Positions 1-8,772 are shown, numbered from the stretch's first letter. The stretch is 64,000 bases of DNA from Vannielia litorea (GCF_019801175.1 NZ_JAHVJR010000003.1:408641-472640); one strand, 5' to 3'. Program-made: numbers and translations. Notes: a model not told the origin generated them from the sequence alone.

Positions 1-1960
1 GCACGCCCTCTTCCAGCGCGCGGACGGCCTCGAGCACTTGGGCGAAGAGCAGGCGGTGCTGCACCTCGCTGAGGTCTGGCTGCTCGTCTGCGACAGGGTA
101 CTTGGCTTCAAGCCCCTCCCAGAGCAGGCCGCGCTTGCGCTTGTCGTCGTAGCTGTAGAAGCCCGCGTTCGACTTGCGGCCGAGGCGGCTCTCGTCGGCC
201 ATCCAGAACAGCACCTCGTCGACCGCGCCATCAGGGTAGGCATCGCCCATCGCGGCCTTGGTGGCCTTGGCGATCTTTACCCCGAGGTCGATGGAGGTTT
301 CATCGACCAGTTGGAGCGGGCCGAGCGGCATGCCGACCAGCTTGGCAGCGTTCTCCACCAGCGCAGGTTCCACGCCCTCCTTCACCATGCGGATGCCCTC
401 GTTGATGTAGGGGATGATGCAGCGGTTGGCGTAGAAGAAGCGGGCATCGTTCACGACGATCGGCGTTTTGCGGATCTGGCGGACGTAGTCGAGCGCCTTG
501 GCGACGGCGCGGCTGCCGGTTTGCTGGCCCTTGATGATCTCCACCAGCATCATCTTTTCGACCGGCGAGAAGAAGTGAATGCCGATGAACTGCTCGGGGT
601 TGTCCGAGGCTTTGGCCAGCTCGGTGATCGGCAGGGTGGAGGTGTTTGTGGCGAAGATGCAATCGGGGCCGACGGCCGCGAGCACCTCCTTGGTGACGGC
701 GGCTTTGATGCCCACGTCTTCGAACACCGCCTCGACGATCAGGTCACAGCCTTTGAGCGCGGCGTAGTCGGTGGTGGCGGTGATCCGGGCCAGCACCTCT
801 TCCTTCTTCTCGAGCGTGGTCTTTTTGCGGGCGATGCCCTTGTCGAGATAGCTCTCGGAGTAGGCCTTGCCCTTGTCGGCGGCCTCCTGCTTCTGGTCGA
901 TCAGGACCACCTCGATGCCTGCCTGCGCCGAGACCAGCGCGATGCCCGCGCCCATCATTCCCGCGCCGATGACGCCGACCTTGCTGACCTTCTCATCGGC
1001 CACGTCGGGCCGGTTGGCGCCTTTCTCCAAGGCTTCCTTGTTGATGAAGAGCGAGCGGATCATGGCGGAGGAGGAGGGGTTCATCAGGACATTGGTGAAC
1101 CAGCGGGCCTCGATCTTGAGGGCGGTGTCGAAGGGCACCTGCATGCCTTCATAGACCGACGACAGCAGCGCCTTGGCAGCCGGGTAGACGCCCTTGGTGT
1201 TGCCGTTGACCATGGCGGAGGCGCCGACGAAGGTCATGAAGCCTGCGGGGTGGTAGGGGGTGCCGCCGGGGATCTTGTAGCCCTTTTCGTCCCAAGGCTT
1301 CACGATCTTGGGCTCGGAGAGCACCCACTCCTTGGCGCGGGTCAGAAGCTCTTCGGGGGCGACGACCTCATCGACTACGCCGGCCGATTTGGCCTTCTTC
1401 GGATCGTTCAGCTTTCCCTCCAGCAGCAGGGGCGAGGCGCCCATCGCGCCCAGCTTCCACGACAGGCGGGTGGTGCCGCCCATACCGGGGAAGATGCCGA
1501 CCATGATCTCGGGCAGGCCGATCTTGGCCTTCGGGTTGTCGGCGGCGATGATGTAGTGGCAGGCGAGCGGGATCTCGAGGCCGATGCCGAGCGCGGTGCC
1601 GGGGAGGGCGGCGACGATGGGCTTGCCGCCCTTGTTCTTGTCGTCCATCCCGCCGCGCTCGAGTTTGCGCAGGATCTTGTGGGTGGCCATGATGCCGTCG
1701 AAGAGGCCCTTGGCAGGGTTGTCGCCGGCGCTCTCCTTCATCTTGGCGATGATGTTCAGGTCCATGCCGCCGGCAAAGCTGCCCTCTTTGCCGGAGGTGA
1801 GGATCACGCCTTTCACGGCGTCATCGGCCAGCACATCGTCGATCAGCGCGTCGAGCTCCTGAAAGCCCTCCATGTTCATCACGTTCATGGATTTGCCGGG
1901 CGTGTCCCAAGTGAGGGTGGCCACGCCGTCGGCGTCTATGCTCTTGGTGAATTGGGTCAT
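1..1960 (-). CDS. fadJ: 3-hydroxyacyl-CoA dehydrogenase / enoyl-CoA hydratase (FadJ/FadB-type), 3' end cut by window
   Basis: Multifunctional beta-oxidation enzyme: it hydrates 2-enoyl-CoA and oxidises L-3-hydroxyacyl-CoA with NAD+. About 653 residues are visible; the C-terminus lies beyond the left edge (family length is roughly 700-735). The order seen is an N-terminal crotonase domain (about 1-190), then an NAD-binding Rossmann domain with VGVIGAGMMGAGI near residues 326-338, then a 3HCDH region with the HFFSP-type catalytic His segment. The start at 1960 is preceded by AGGGAGAG. It is the last visible gene of a minus-strand beta-oxidation locus that includes a thiolase (3380-4591) and an acyl-CoA dehydrogenase (6994-8772). 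The fusion type is certain; FadJ versus FadB naming is not. Confidence 0.93.
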   Translation of the reverse strand, partial: MTQFTKSIDADGVATLTWDTPGKSMNVMNMEGFQELDALIDDVLADDAVKGVILTSGKEGSFAGGMDLNIIAKMKESAGDNPAKGLFDGIMATHKILRKLERGGMDDKNKGGKPIVAALPGTALGIGLEIPLACHYIIAADNPKAKIGLPEIMVGIFPGMGGTTRLSWKLGAMGASPLLLEGKLNDPKKAKSAGVVDEVVAPEELLTRAKEWVLSEPKIVKPWDEKGYKIPGGTPYHPAGFMTFVGASAMVNGNTKGVYPAAKALLSSVYEGMQVPFDTALKIEARWFTNVLMNPSSSAMIRSLFINKEALEKGANRPDVADEKVSKVGVIGAGMMGAGIALVSAQAGIEVVLIDQKQEAADKGKAYSESYLDKGIARKKTTLEKKEEVLARITATTDYAALKGCDLIVEAVFEDVGIKAAVTKEVLAAVGPDCIFATNTSTLPITELAKASDNPEQFIGIHFFSPVEKMMLVEIIKGQQTGSRAVAKALDYVRQIRKTPIVVNDARFFYANRCIIPYINEGIRMVKEGVEPALVENAAKLVGMPLGPLQLVDETSIDLGVKIAKATKAAMGDAYPDGAVDEVLFWMADESRLGRKSNAGFYSYDDKRKRGLLWEGLEAKYPVADEQPDLSEVQHRLLFAQVLEAVRALEEGV

Positions 1961-1979
1961 GGGTTCTCTCCCTTTCGGC

Positions 1980-2912
1980 TCAGCGGGGCCCGTCCCACGG
2001 GCTGCCGTCTCTGTAGGTGAAGCGGATCTCGCCGCCTTCGATTTCGATGCGGAAGTCGTGATCGGTGTAGTGGGCCACCTCTGAGGGGGCCTTGGTGCCG
2101 ATCACGAGGAACGTCGCGGGGGCGTCGCTCCGGTTGGTCATGTGGTGGCCGTTGGCCTCGCCCGCTGGGAAGGTGGCCACATCGCCGGGCGCCATCGGAT
2201 GCGTGCCGTGGTCGTCGACCAGCACGAAGTGGCCCTCGGTCACGATCAGGAACTCGTCCTCGTTCTCGTGCCAGTGCCGCAGCGAGGCGAGCGCGCCGGG
2301 CTGGAGGTTGACGAGGTTGGCGCCGAACTGGGTGAGCCCGCCGTGCTGGCCGAGCCGCAGCGAGGAGCGGCCGCCGACCATGGCGTTGTAGGGCTCGGGG
2401 TAGATCGAGCCGGTTTTCACCGGCGCGGCGGAAGGGTCGAGCAGGGCGCTGGGCAGCTCGGCGGGGGCCGCGGCATCGTCAGGCAGCATCTGCCGGTCGC
2501 CCGCTGCGGGGATCAGCTTTTTCTCGCCGTGATCAGGGTAATGGACCACGTCATCTCCGCCGCGTTTGCCGACGATCAGGTAGCTGCAGGGCGTATTGCT
2601 CGCGTTTTCGATGCAATGGGCGTTGGCGACGCCCTTGGGCCAGGCCACCGCGTCGCCGGGGCGTAGCGTGCTGCTGCCGCGGTTCTCGTGCAGCGTGGCC
2701 TCGCCGGTGAGCATCCACAGGAACTCGTCCTGCTCTTCGTGCCAATGGCGGTTCGATGAGCGGGAGCCGGGCTGCAACTCTTCGACGAAGGCGCCGAACT
2801 GGGTGAGGCCGCCAGTATCGGAATAGAGCCGCGCCTCATAGGCACCGTGGCTGGCGATAGCCTCGGGGGTGCCGTGGTCGCGGCGGACGCTGTCGTGCGG
2901 GATCACCGGCAT
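1980..2912 (-). CDS. Tandem-cupin (bicupin) protein
   Basis: 310-residue protein made of two cupin barrels. Each half carries a full motif 1 (HWHEEQDEF near residues 58-66 and HWHENEDEF in the second half) and a motif 2 of the G-x5-P-x-G-x2-N/H type (WPKGVANAH; FPAGEANGHH), so both barrels could hold a metal. The halves resemble each other, which indicates an internal duplication. The start at 2912 has a strong GGGAGGAG site and overlaps the end of the NTF2-like gene by 10 bp, so the two are probably co-translated. The substrate is unknown. Bicupins include dioxygenases, oxalate decarboxylases and sugar-binding proteins; context in a beta-oxidation locus does not decide between them. Confidence 0.85.
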   Translation of the reverse strand: MPVIPHDSVRRDHGTPEAIASHGAYEARLYSDTGGLTQFGAFVEELQPGSRSSNRHWHEEQDEFLWMLTGEATLHENRGSSTLRPGDAVAWPKGVANAHCIENASNTPCSYLIVGKRGGDDVVHYPDHGEKKLIPAAGDRQMLPDDAAAPAELPSALLDPSAAPVKTGSIYPEPYNAMVGGRSSLRLGQHGGLTQFGANLVNLQPGALASLRHWHENEDEFLIVTEGHFVLVDDHGTHPMAPGDVATFPAGEANGHHMTNRSDAPATFLVIGTKAPSEVAHYTDHDFRIEIEGGEIRFTYRDGSPWDGPR

Positions 2913-3370
2913 GGCCGCTCCTCCCAGCTGCGCGTGAGGGCCTTGGCGAGGCGCTCGTCATCCGTGGCGTATTGGCTGGAGGCGATCATCCAGCGGCCCT
3001 CGATCCGGCGCAGCAAAGAGAAGGCCGGGAAGGGGCTGGAGAGCAGGCTGCTGCCGCACATCATTCGGGTGACGTGAGTGGCCTTGACCCTGTCAGGCCC
3101 GTCGAACTCGGCGGCGATGCAGTCGCGCTCCAGCGAGGTCAGGCCGATTTGGTCGAAGTAGGCCATGACCTCGGTGAAGAGATCGTGCAGGTCGGCCAGA
3201 TCCTTCACCAGCCGCAGCCCGCCGAAGCTGTGCACATCGCCGGGCACGACGAAGTGGGGCGCGAAAGCCGCGTAGTCGCGATCGCGGTAGGCCGCGCCGG
3301 TCACGTCCAGCAGATGCTGGCTGATGGCGCGGGCCTCTTCGTCGCTGCCTATGTTGCCGGAGGCGTCCAA
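2903..3370 (-). CDS. NTF2-like / SnoaL-like fold protein
   Basis: 155 residues with the compact alpha+beta pattern of the NTF2-like superfamily: a long N-terminal helix, a YRDRDYAAFAPHF-type segment and C-terminal strands (RRIEGRWMIASSQY). Members act as small hydrolases, isomerases or ligand-binding proteins, and no catalytic assignment is possible here. There is no ATG at the N-terminus. The best start is TTG at 3370, preceded by GAGG at good spacing that overlaps the thiolase stop codon, which suggests translational coupling to the thiolase. It sits between the thiolase and the bicupin on the same strand. Confidence 0.75.
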   Translation of the reverse strand: MDASGNIGSDEEARAISQHLLDVTGAAYRDRDYAAFAPHFVVPGDVHSFGGLRLVKDLADLHDLFTEVMAYFDQIGLTSLERDCIAAEFDGPDRVKATHVTRMMCGSSLLSSPFPAFSLLRRIEGRWMIASSQYATDDERLAKALTRSWEERPCR

Positions 3371-3379
3371 GGGTCGGCC

Positions 3380-4591
3380 TCAGACGCGCTCAATGATGGT
3401 GGCGGCGCCCATGCCGGAGGCGACGCAGAGGGTGGCGAGGCCGAGCTCTTTATCTTGCCGCTCCAGCTCATCGAGCAGGGTGCCGAGGATGATCGCGCCG
3501 GTGGCGCCCAGCGGGTGGCCCATGGCGATGGAGCCGCCGTTGGGGTTGACGAGGGCCGGGTCGACATCGAAGGCCTGCATGAAGCGGAGCACCACGGAGG
3601 CGAAGGCCTCGTTGACCTCGAAGAGGTCGATGTCGGACACGCTCATGCCGTTGTCGGCCATGATCTTCTCGGTCACGGGCACGGGGCCGGTGAGCATGAT
3701 GGTCGGGTCGGTGCCGATCTTGGCGGTGGCGCGGATGCGGGCGCGGGCTTTCAGCCCGTGAGCCTCGCCGAACTCTTTGGAGCCGATCAGCACGCCCGCC
3801 GAGCCATCGACGATGCCGGAACTGTTGCCCGCGTGGTGGATGTGATTGATCCGCTCGAGGTGCGGGTACTTCATCAGCGCGATCTTGTCGAAGCCGGGCA
3901 TGACCTCGCCCATGTCCTTGAAGGACGGGTTGAGCGCACCGAGCGCCTGCATGTCGGTGCCGGGGCGCATGTATTCATCACGGTCAAGGATGGTGAGGCC
4001 GTTCTGATCGGTTACCGGCACGATGGACTTGGAGAAGCGCTCGGCCTCCCATGCGGCAGCGGCGCGGTCCTGGCTCTCGACGGCCAGCGCATCGGCCTGA
4101 TCGCGGGTGAAGCCGTATTCGGTGGCGATGATATCGGCAGAAATACCCTGCGGGACGAAATAGTGCTTCATCGCGACGGAGGGATCGACGGCCACGGCGG
4201 CGCCGTCGGAGCCCATCGGCACGCGGCTCATGCACTCGACACCACCGGCGATATAGCCCGCGCCTGCGCCGCCCTTCACCTGGTTCGCGGCGAGGTTCAC
4301 GGCCTCGAGGCCGGAGGCGCAGAAGCGGTTGATCGAGAGGCCGGGGATGCGCTCGTCGAGATCGGAGGCCAGAACGGCGGTACGGGCAAGGCAGCCGCCT
4401 TGCTCTTTCACCTGGGTCGCGTTGCCCCAGATCACGTCTTCCACTGCGTGACCCTCAAGGCCGTTGCGCTCCTTGATGGCGTTCAGCACGCCAGCGGAGA
4501 GGGTCATGGCGGTGACTTCGTGCAGCGAGCCGTCCTTGCGGCCCTTGCCACGCGGAGTGCGAACGGCGTCGTAGATATAGGCTTCGGTCAT
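3380..4591 (-). CDS. Acetyl-CoA C-acyltransferase (thiolase)
   Basis: 403-residue thiolase that cleaves 3-ketoacyl-CoA, releasing acetyl-CoA, the last step of beta-oxidation. All catalytic residues are visible: nucleophile Cys91 in NRFCASGLEA, His359 in GHPLGATGA, and Cys389 in LCVASGMGAA. The start at 4591 is chosen because GGAG lies six bases upstream and the ATG forms an ATGA overlap with the upstream gene; an in-frame ATG at 4603 lacks a site. It belongs to the same minus-strand run as fadJ and the acyl-CoA dehydrogenase. Fatty-acid degradation (FadA-like) is favoured over biosynthetic PhaA because of context. Confidence 0.93.
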   Translation of the reverse strand: MTEAYIYDAVRTPRGKGRKDGSLHEVTAMTLSAGVLNAIKERNGLEGHAVEDVIWGNATQVKEQGGCLARTAVLASDLDERIPGLSINRFCASGLEAVNLAANQVKGGAGAGYIAGGVECMSRVPMGSDGAAVAVDPSVAMKHYFVPQGISADIIATEYGFTRDQADALAVESQDRAAAAWEAERFSKSIVPVTDQNGLTILDRDEYMRPGTDMQALGALNPSFKDMGEVMPGFDKIALMKYPHLERINHIHHAGNSSGIVDGSAGVLIGSKEFGEAHGLKARARIRATAKIGTDPTIMLTGPVPVTEKIMADNGMSVSDIDLFEVNEAFASVVLRFMQAFDVDPALVNPNGGSIAMGHPLGATGAIILGTLLDELERQDKELGLATLCVASGMGAATIIERV

Positions 4592-5259
4592 TGCGGTCTC
4601 CATTTTCGGCGCCAGGCGTTTATGGACGCGCGCCATTGAATTTGGGTCGGAACAGAGTGGGTTGCGCCGATCCGCTTGCGGGCGGCCTCGATGGTGCCAG
4701 GCAGGGGCGGAAGGGCGGTCGTGTCGTTGCAGGTTGCGGGGTCGAGCTGGGTCAAGAACCAGCGGGCGGCGGCGCGGCGCATCGGGTAGCCCTCGGCCAC
4801 GTCAGCCTCGACCACTGGCTGGTAGTTGGTGACCAGCAGGGTGAGCAGGCGCTCGTGCTCTTCCTGGCTCTGATGGCCCCAGGTCAGATGGGCCTCCAGC
4901 ATATCTGCTGGAACGGTGGCCAGCGCCTCGCGGCTTGCCACCAACTCAGCGTTCAGCGCATCCCACCCCGTCGCGATGGCAACGAGGGCGATGTCGGCAA
5001 TGGCAGCATCCAGCCCGTCCGGCGCATGGCCGAAGGCGCTGGGCGTGTCGAAGGACCCGAGCGCGGCCTCGTAGAAGCCGGAGAACACCACCGCCAGCCG
5101 CAGCGGCTCTGGCAGGTCGGTCAGCCCGAAGCCGCCGTGCTGCATCAGGTTGACCGCGCTATCGGCCAGCACCGTGATCGCGTCATGGCGGCGAAACGGG
5201 CCGTAGTCCGGCGGGGCCTGCGCAAGATCGCGCTCAAGGAGGGTGATGGTCGGCGTCAT
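4588..5259 (-). CDS. Conserved protein of unknown function in beta-oxidation locus
   Basis: About 223 residues, alpha-helical by composition, with no signal peptide or membrane segment and no motif I recognise. Acidic and aromatic residues cluster in the middle (WGHQSQEEHERL), and the C-terminus is basic (WRASINAWRRKWRPQ). The ATG at 5259 lies just after the GST stop; a GTG at 5271 would overlap that stop and is the alternative. Its stop overlaps the thiolase start as ATGA, so it is expressed with the thiolase. Its position between GST and thiolase suggests a role linked to acyl-CoA metabolism, but this is inference only. Confidence 0.75.
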   Translation of the reverse strand: MTPTITLLERDLAQAPPDYGPFRRHDAITVLADSAVNLMQHGGFGLTDLPEPLRLAVVFSGFYEAALGSFDTPSAFGHAPDGLDAAIADIALVAIATGWDALNAELVASREALATVPADMLEAHLTWGHQSQEEHERLLTLLVTNYQPVVEADVAEGYPMRRAAARWFLTQLDPATCNDTTALPPLPGTIEAARKRIGATHSVPTQIQWRASINAWRRKWRPQ

Positions 5260-5263
5260 CGGT

Positions 5264-5890
5264 TCAGGCACGATCCGCGGGCGAGCCGGGCATCAGGTCG
5301 TAGGGGTGTTTCCAGCCGGGCGTTTCGCTGATGCGGGTGAGCCAGGCGTCGATGGCGGGGAAGTCGGCGCGGGAGAAGCCGAAGGGTTCGGGGTAGAAGA
5401 GGTAGCCGCAGCAGGCGAGGTCGGCGATGGTGAGCGCGTCGCCTGCGACCCAGTCGCGGCCCGTCAGGTGCGCCTCAAGGGTTTTCAGCGCGGCCTGAGT
5501 GCGGCCGGAGACGAAGGCGATGGCCTCCTGCGGGCGCTTCTCTTCGGGCAGGAAGTTCATCAGAAAGCGCAGCGGGCCTTGCTGGCCGGAGCCTTTCTGG
5601 CAGTCCCAGAGGATCCAGCGGAGAATTTCAGCGCGGGGGGCATCGAGGAACTTGCCGGTTTTCTCGGCGATGTGGAACAGGATCGCGCCGGACTGAGTGA
5701 TGGTCTCGTCGCCATCGACCAGCACGGGCACCTCGCCCATCTCGTTGAGCGCACGAAACTCGGGGCTGCGGGATTCGCCGTTGAAGAAATCGACATAGAC
5801 CGGCTCCCACTCGAGGCCCGCCAATTCGAGCGCCAAGGCCGCCTTGTAGGCGTTGCCGGATTCTCCGAAGCAATGGAGTTTGAGTGTCAT
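5264..5890 (-). CDS. Glutathione S-transferase family protein
   Basis: 208-residue cytosolic GST. The N-terminal thioredoxin-like half has the glutathione-binding pattern (HCFGESGNAYKA at the start, VPVLVDG with the cis-Pro, then the SGAIL segment), and the C-terminal half is all-helical (ADLACCGYLFYPE). The Ser at about position 11 is the likely catalytic position. The start at 5890 has GGGAG at good spacing. It heads a closely packed series (GST, unknown protein, thiolase, NTF2-like, bicupin, fadJ). Substrate unknown; a role in conjugating reactive unsaturated acyl or aldehyde by-products would fit but is inference. Confidence 0.9.
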   Translation of the reverse strand: MTLKLHCFGESGNAYKAALALELAGLEWEPVYVDFFNGESRSPEFRALNEMGEVPVLVDGDETITQSGAILFHIAEKTGKFLDAPRAEILRWILWDCQKGSGQQGPLRFLMNFLPEEKRPQEAIAFVSGRTQAALKTLEAHLTGRDWVAGDALTIADLACCGYLFYPEPFGFSRADFPAIDAWLTRISETPGWKHPYDLMPGSPADRA

Positions 5891-5918
5891 GTGTCGGCTC
5901 CCTTGGCTGCGGTTGAAG

Positions 5919-5964
5919 TGGGGGCCAGCCCCCACACCCCCGGAGATATTTAGAGCAAGAAAAT
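5919..5964. repeat. Short hairpin plus Rhodobacteraceae-style intergenic motif
   Basis: A perfect inverted repeat TGGGGGC-CA-GCCCCCA (5919-5934) is followed by CCCCCGGAGATATTT and an A-rich AGCAAGAAAAT stretch. From memory, very similar CCGGAGTATTT-AAGAAGAAAAT endings recur between genes in Rhodobacteraceae genomes. It lies between the exported protein gene and GST, so it may act as a processing or termination signal in the minus-strand transcript. Confidence 0.45.
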
Positions 5965-6071
5965 GGGCAGGGTGGTTTCATGCCAACCCGCGCCGCGCTC
6001 CTCCGCTTGGGCCGCATCACGCCACGAGTTGACGTGCGCGGCAAGGGCGACGTCACGTTGTTTTGGCCCGG

Positions 6072-6725
6072 TCAGGGCCGCGGGCTGCGGTTGAGCCGGG
6101 TTGTGAAGATGATCAGGCCGGATTTCGGGTCGAAGATCAGCGAGGTCGGGCACCACTGGCCGCCGCAGGGGCGATCCCATTCGATGAAGGTGCTGATGCC
6201 GGGCGGGCTCGTGACTTCGGGGCGCGAGGCGCGGATGAGGGCGAAAACGTAGGGGAAGTGATCCGCGAGGATGTAGCGCAGCCTGCTCGCGGGTTCCTCG
6301 CCTATCGGGGCAGGGAGGCGCCACTCCACCCGGCAGCTTCCACTGAGGGAGATGGAGGGGTGCCCTTCTTCTTCGTCGCGGACCACGTCGCCGGTGGCGG
6401 AGAGATAGGTGGTGCCGGTGGACCTGTCGGGCGTGCCGAAGAGGTAGGGGCCTGAGTCGTAAGCGGCAAAGCCGGGCGGCAGGACATCCTCAACAGGGGC
6501 GCCGGCCTCGGAGGCGAGGCAGGTGTTGCGGAACATGCGCAGGAGGAGGACAGCGCCCATTTCGTTGGGATGTGGGGCCGCCGGAGTGCCGAAGCGCTCT
6601 GGCTGGAGGTCTGCGTAGCCGGAGAGTCCTGCGGCCGCCTCGAGCATACGCGGGGTGTCGGTGATCGCCTGCGCGGCGGCGGCGACCGGGGAGAGCGCCA
6701 GCCAGAGGGCAAGCGCGCGGCGCAT
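6072..6725 (-). CDS. Exported protein of unknown function
   Basis: 217 residues with a Sec signal peptide (RRALALWLALSPVAAAAQA, cleavage predicted after about residue 19). The mature part has five or six Cys residues (FRNTCLAS, SGSCRVEW, CGGQWCP), which suggests disulfides in the periplasm. I recognise no family. The ATG at 6725 overlaps the stop of the upstream 70-residue gene (TGATG), so the two are translationally coupled. Confidence 0.75.
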   Translation of the reverse strand: MRRALALWLALSPVAAAAQAITDTPRMLEAAAGLSGYADLQPERFGTPAAPHPNEMGAVLLLRMFRNTCLASEAGAPVEDVLPPGFAAYDSGPYLFGTPDRSTGTTYLSATGDVVRDEEEGHPSISLSGSCRVEWRLPAPIGEEPASRLRYILADHFPYVFALIRASRPEVTSPPGISTFIEWDRPCGGQWCPTSLIFDPKSGLIIFTTRLNRSPRP

Positions 6726-6937
6726 CAGATTTCCTGCGCGGCCAGCTCCGCCTTGAAGGCGCGGAGGCGGTGCGGCAGCGTTTCTTCGTGCAGCACCGAG
6801 CTGGCGTTCTCGAACAGAAAGGTCAGGGCGTGATCGGCGGAAAGGCCGGTTTCATCGCAGAACCGCTTGAGATTGCGGTGGGCCGTCTCGGTGAGGGTAA
6901 TCTGGTGTTTGCGGGTCAGGCGGAGCTTGTGGGCCAT
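6725..6937 (-). CDS. Small basic protein, possibly ribbon-helix-helix-like
   Basis: 70 residues, basic at the N-terminus (MAHKLRLTRKHQITL) with a short strand followed by two helices (AHRNLKRFCDETGLS; ADHALTFLFENAS). This order is reminiscent of RHH DNA-binding proteins, but no family match is certain. Start 6937 is preferred over ATG 6943 because GAAGG is six bases away from it. The stop overlaps the start of the exported protein. Confidence 0.6.
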   Translation of the reverse strand: MAHKLRLTRKHQITLTETAHRNLKRFCDETGLSADHALTFLFENASSVLHEETLPHRLRAFKAELAAQEI

Positions 6938-6993
6938 TGCCATCCTTCAGGGTTGGGGTGGGCGGGGTGAGGCCCCCGCCCGTTGATCCCAGC

Positions 6994-8772
6994 CTAGAAG
7001 GCCTCAGCCGCGAGGTCCATCACCGGCTCGGCGCCGCTTTCGATACGCTTGAGGTGCATCGCGGTCGCGGGCAGGCGGCGGGCCATGTAGTAGCGCCCGG
7101 TGGCCAGCTTGGTCTTGTGGAAGTCCGGGTCGGAGGTGCCCGACTCGAGCGCCTCAAGCGAAGCCTTGGCCATCATCGACCAGACCAGCCCGAGGCAGGT
7201 GTGACCGAAGAGGTGCATGAAGTCGTAGCTGCCGGCGAGCGCCGCGTTGGGGTTCTTCATGCCGTTCTGCATGAAGAACATGCCGGCGGCCTGAAGATCC
7301 TTGGAGGCCTGCTTTAGCGGGTCGAGGAAGCCTTTTTTCAGCTCTTCGTTACCCTCGTTCTCCTTGAGGAAGCCCTTCACCAGTTCGAAGAAGCCCATGA
7401 CGTGCTTGCCGCCGTCCTGCGCCAGCTTACGGCCGACGAGATCGAGCGCCTGAACGCCATTTGCGCCTTCGTAGATCTGGGTGATCCGGGCGTCGCGAAC
7501 GTATTGCGACATGCCCCACTCTTCGATGTAGCCGTGGCCGCCGTAGACCTGCTGTGCCTGCACCGCCATGTCGAAGCCCTGATCGGTCAGGAAGCCTTTG
7601 AGCACGGGCGTCAGCAGCGAGATCAGCCCTTCGGCCTCGTCGTCACCCGAACGGTGCGACTTGTCGATGAGTTGCGCCCCCCACATCAGGAAGGCCCGGC
7701 CGCCTTCGACGAAGCTCTTCTGGTCCATCAGGTTGCGGCGGATGTCGGGGTGGACGATCAGCGGATCGGCGGGGCCATCGGGGTTTTTCACGCCGGTCAC
7801 GTCGCGGCCCTGCAGGCGGTCCTTGGCGTAAGCGAGGCTGTTCTCGTAGGCGATGGCGGCCTGGGCGAGGCCTTGCATGCCGACGCCGAGGCGGGCTTCG
7901 TTCATCATGGTGAACATGGCGCGCATACCCTTGTGCTCGGTGCCGAGCAGGTAGCCCTCCGCCTCGTCGTAGTTCATCACGCAGGTGGCGTTGCCGTGGA
8001 TGCCCATCTTCTCTTCGAGCTTGCCGCAGCTGACGCCGTTGCGCGCGCCCATGTTGCCCTCGTCATCGACGAGGAACTTGGGGACGATGAAGAGCGAGAT
8101 GCCCTTTACGCCCTCGGGGCCGCCGGGGATTTTGGCCAGCACGAGGTGGACGATGTTGTCGGCCATGTCGTGCTCACCGGCGGAGATGAAGATCTTCTGG
8201 CCGGAAATCTTGTAGCTGCCGTCGCCTTGTGGCTCGGCTTTGGTGCGCAGCAGGCCGAGGTCGGTGCCGCAGTGGGGCTCGGTGAGGTTCATCGTGCCAG
8301 TCCACTCGCAGCTCACCATCTTGGGCAGCCACTTGGCCTTCTGGTCGTCGGTACCATGCGCGAGGATCGCCGAGGCGGCTCCGTGAGTGAGGCCCTGGTA
8401 CATGGTGAACGACTGGTTGGAGGCAGAGAACATCTCGCCCACGGCGGTGCCCATCAGGTAGGGCATGTTCTGGCCGCCGAATTCCTCGGGCAGGTCGAGG
8501 CCGGTCCAGCCGCCCTCTTTCATCTGGTCGAAGGCTGCCTTGAAGCCCTCGGGGGTGCGGACAACTCCGTTTTCGAGCTTGCAGCCCTGCTGGTCGCCCA
8601 CGGGGTTGAGGGGAGCCAGAACCTCGGAGGCGAGCTTGCCCGCCTCCTCCAGCACCGCGCCGGTGAAATCGGCTTCAAGTTCGCTGTAGCCGGGAATATC
8701 GGACTGCGAGACCTTGAGGACATCGTGCAGAATGAATTGCATGTCCTTGGTGGGCGCGGTGTACGTGGGCAT
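6994..8772 (-). CDS. Acyl-CoA dehydrogenase, long (DmdC/FadE-like) type
   Basis: 592-residue FAD enzyme oxidising acyl-CoA to trans-2-enoyl-CoA and passing electrons to ETF. Typical segments are MNLTEPHCGTDLG (FAD/substrate loop), KISGQKIFIS, GIHGNATCVM, and QVYGGHGYIEEWGMSQYVRDARI. The catalytic base is probably the Glu of QIYEGANG near residue 434. The extra C-terminal domain makes it longer than the usual 380-residue enzymes and matches the class containing DmdC (methylmercaptopropionyl-CoA dehydrogenase). Start 8772 is preceded by GGGAGGAAACAG. It follows a MerR regulator on the same strand. Substrate chain length cannot be read from sequence. Confidence 0.93.
   Translation of the reverse strand: MPTYTAPTKDMQFILHDVLKVSQSDIPGYSELEADFTGAVLEEAGKLASEVLAPLNPVGDQQGCKLENGVVRTPEGFKAAFDQMKEGGWTGLDLPEEFGGQNMPYLMGTAVGEMFSASNQSFTMYQGLTHGAASAILAHGTDDQKAKWLPKMVSCEWTGTMNLTEPHCGTDLGLLRTKAEPQGDGSYKISGQKIFISAGEHDMADNIVHLVLAKIPGGPEGVKGISLFIVPKFLVDDEGNMGARNGVSCGKLEEKMGIHGNATCVMNYDEAEGYLLGTEHKGMRAMFTMMNEARLGVGMQGLAQAAIAYENSLAYAKDRLQGRDVTGVKNPDGPADPLIVHPDIRRNLMDQKSFVEGGRAFLMWGAQLIDKSHRSGDDEAEGLISLLTPVLKGFLTDQGFDMAVQAQQVYGGHGYIEEWGMSQYVRDARITQIYEGANGVQALDLVGRKLAQDGGKHVMGFFELVKGFLKENEGNEELKKGFLDPLKQASKDLQAAGMFFMQNGMKNPNAALAGSYDFMHLFGHTCLGLVWSMMAKASLEALESGTSDPDFHKTKLATGRYYMARRLPATAMHLKRIESGAEPVMDLAAEAF

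Noticed and set aside
38..2020. 660-codon open frame on the plus strand opposite fadJ
   Set aside because: The minus strand encodes a textbook FadJ; the plus frame is a GC-driven shadow.
2972..4639. 555-codon open frame on the plus strand opposite the thiolase
   Set aside because: It spans the thiolase and NTF2-like genes; the thiolase catalytic residues are on the other strand.
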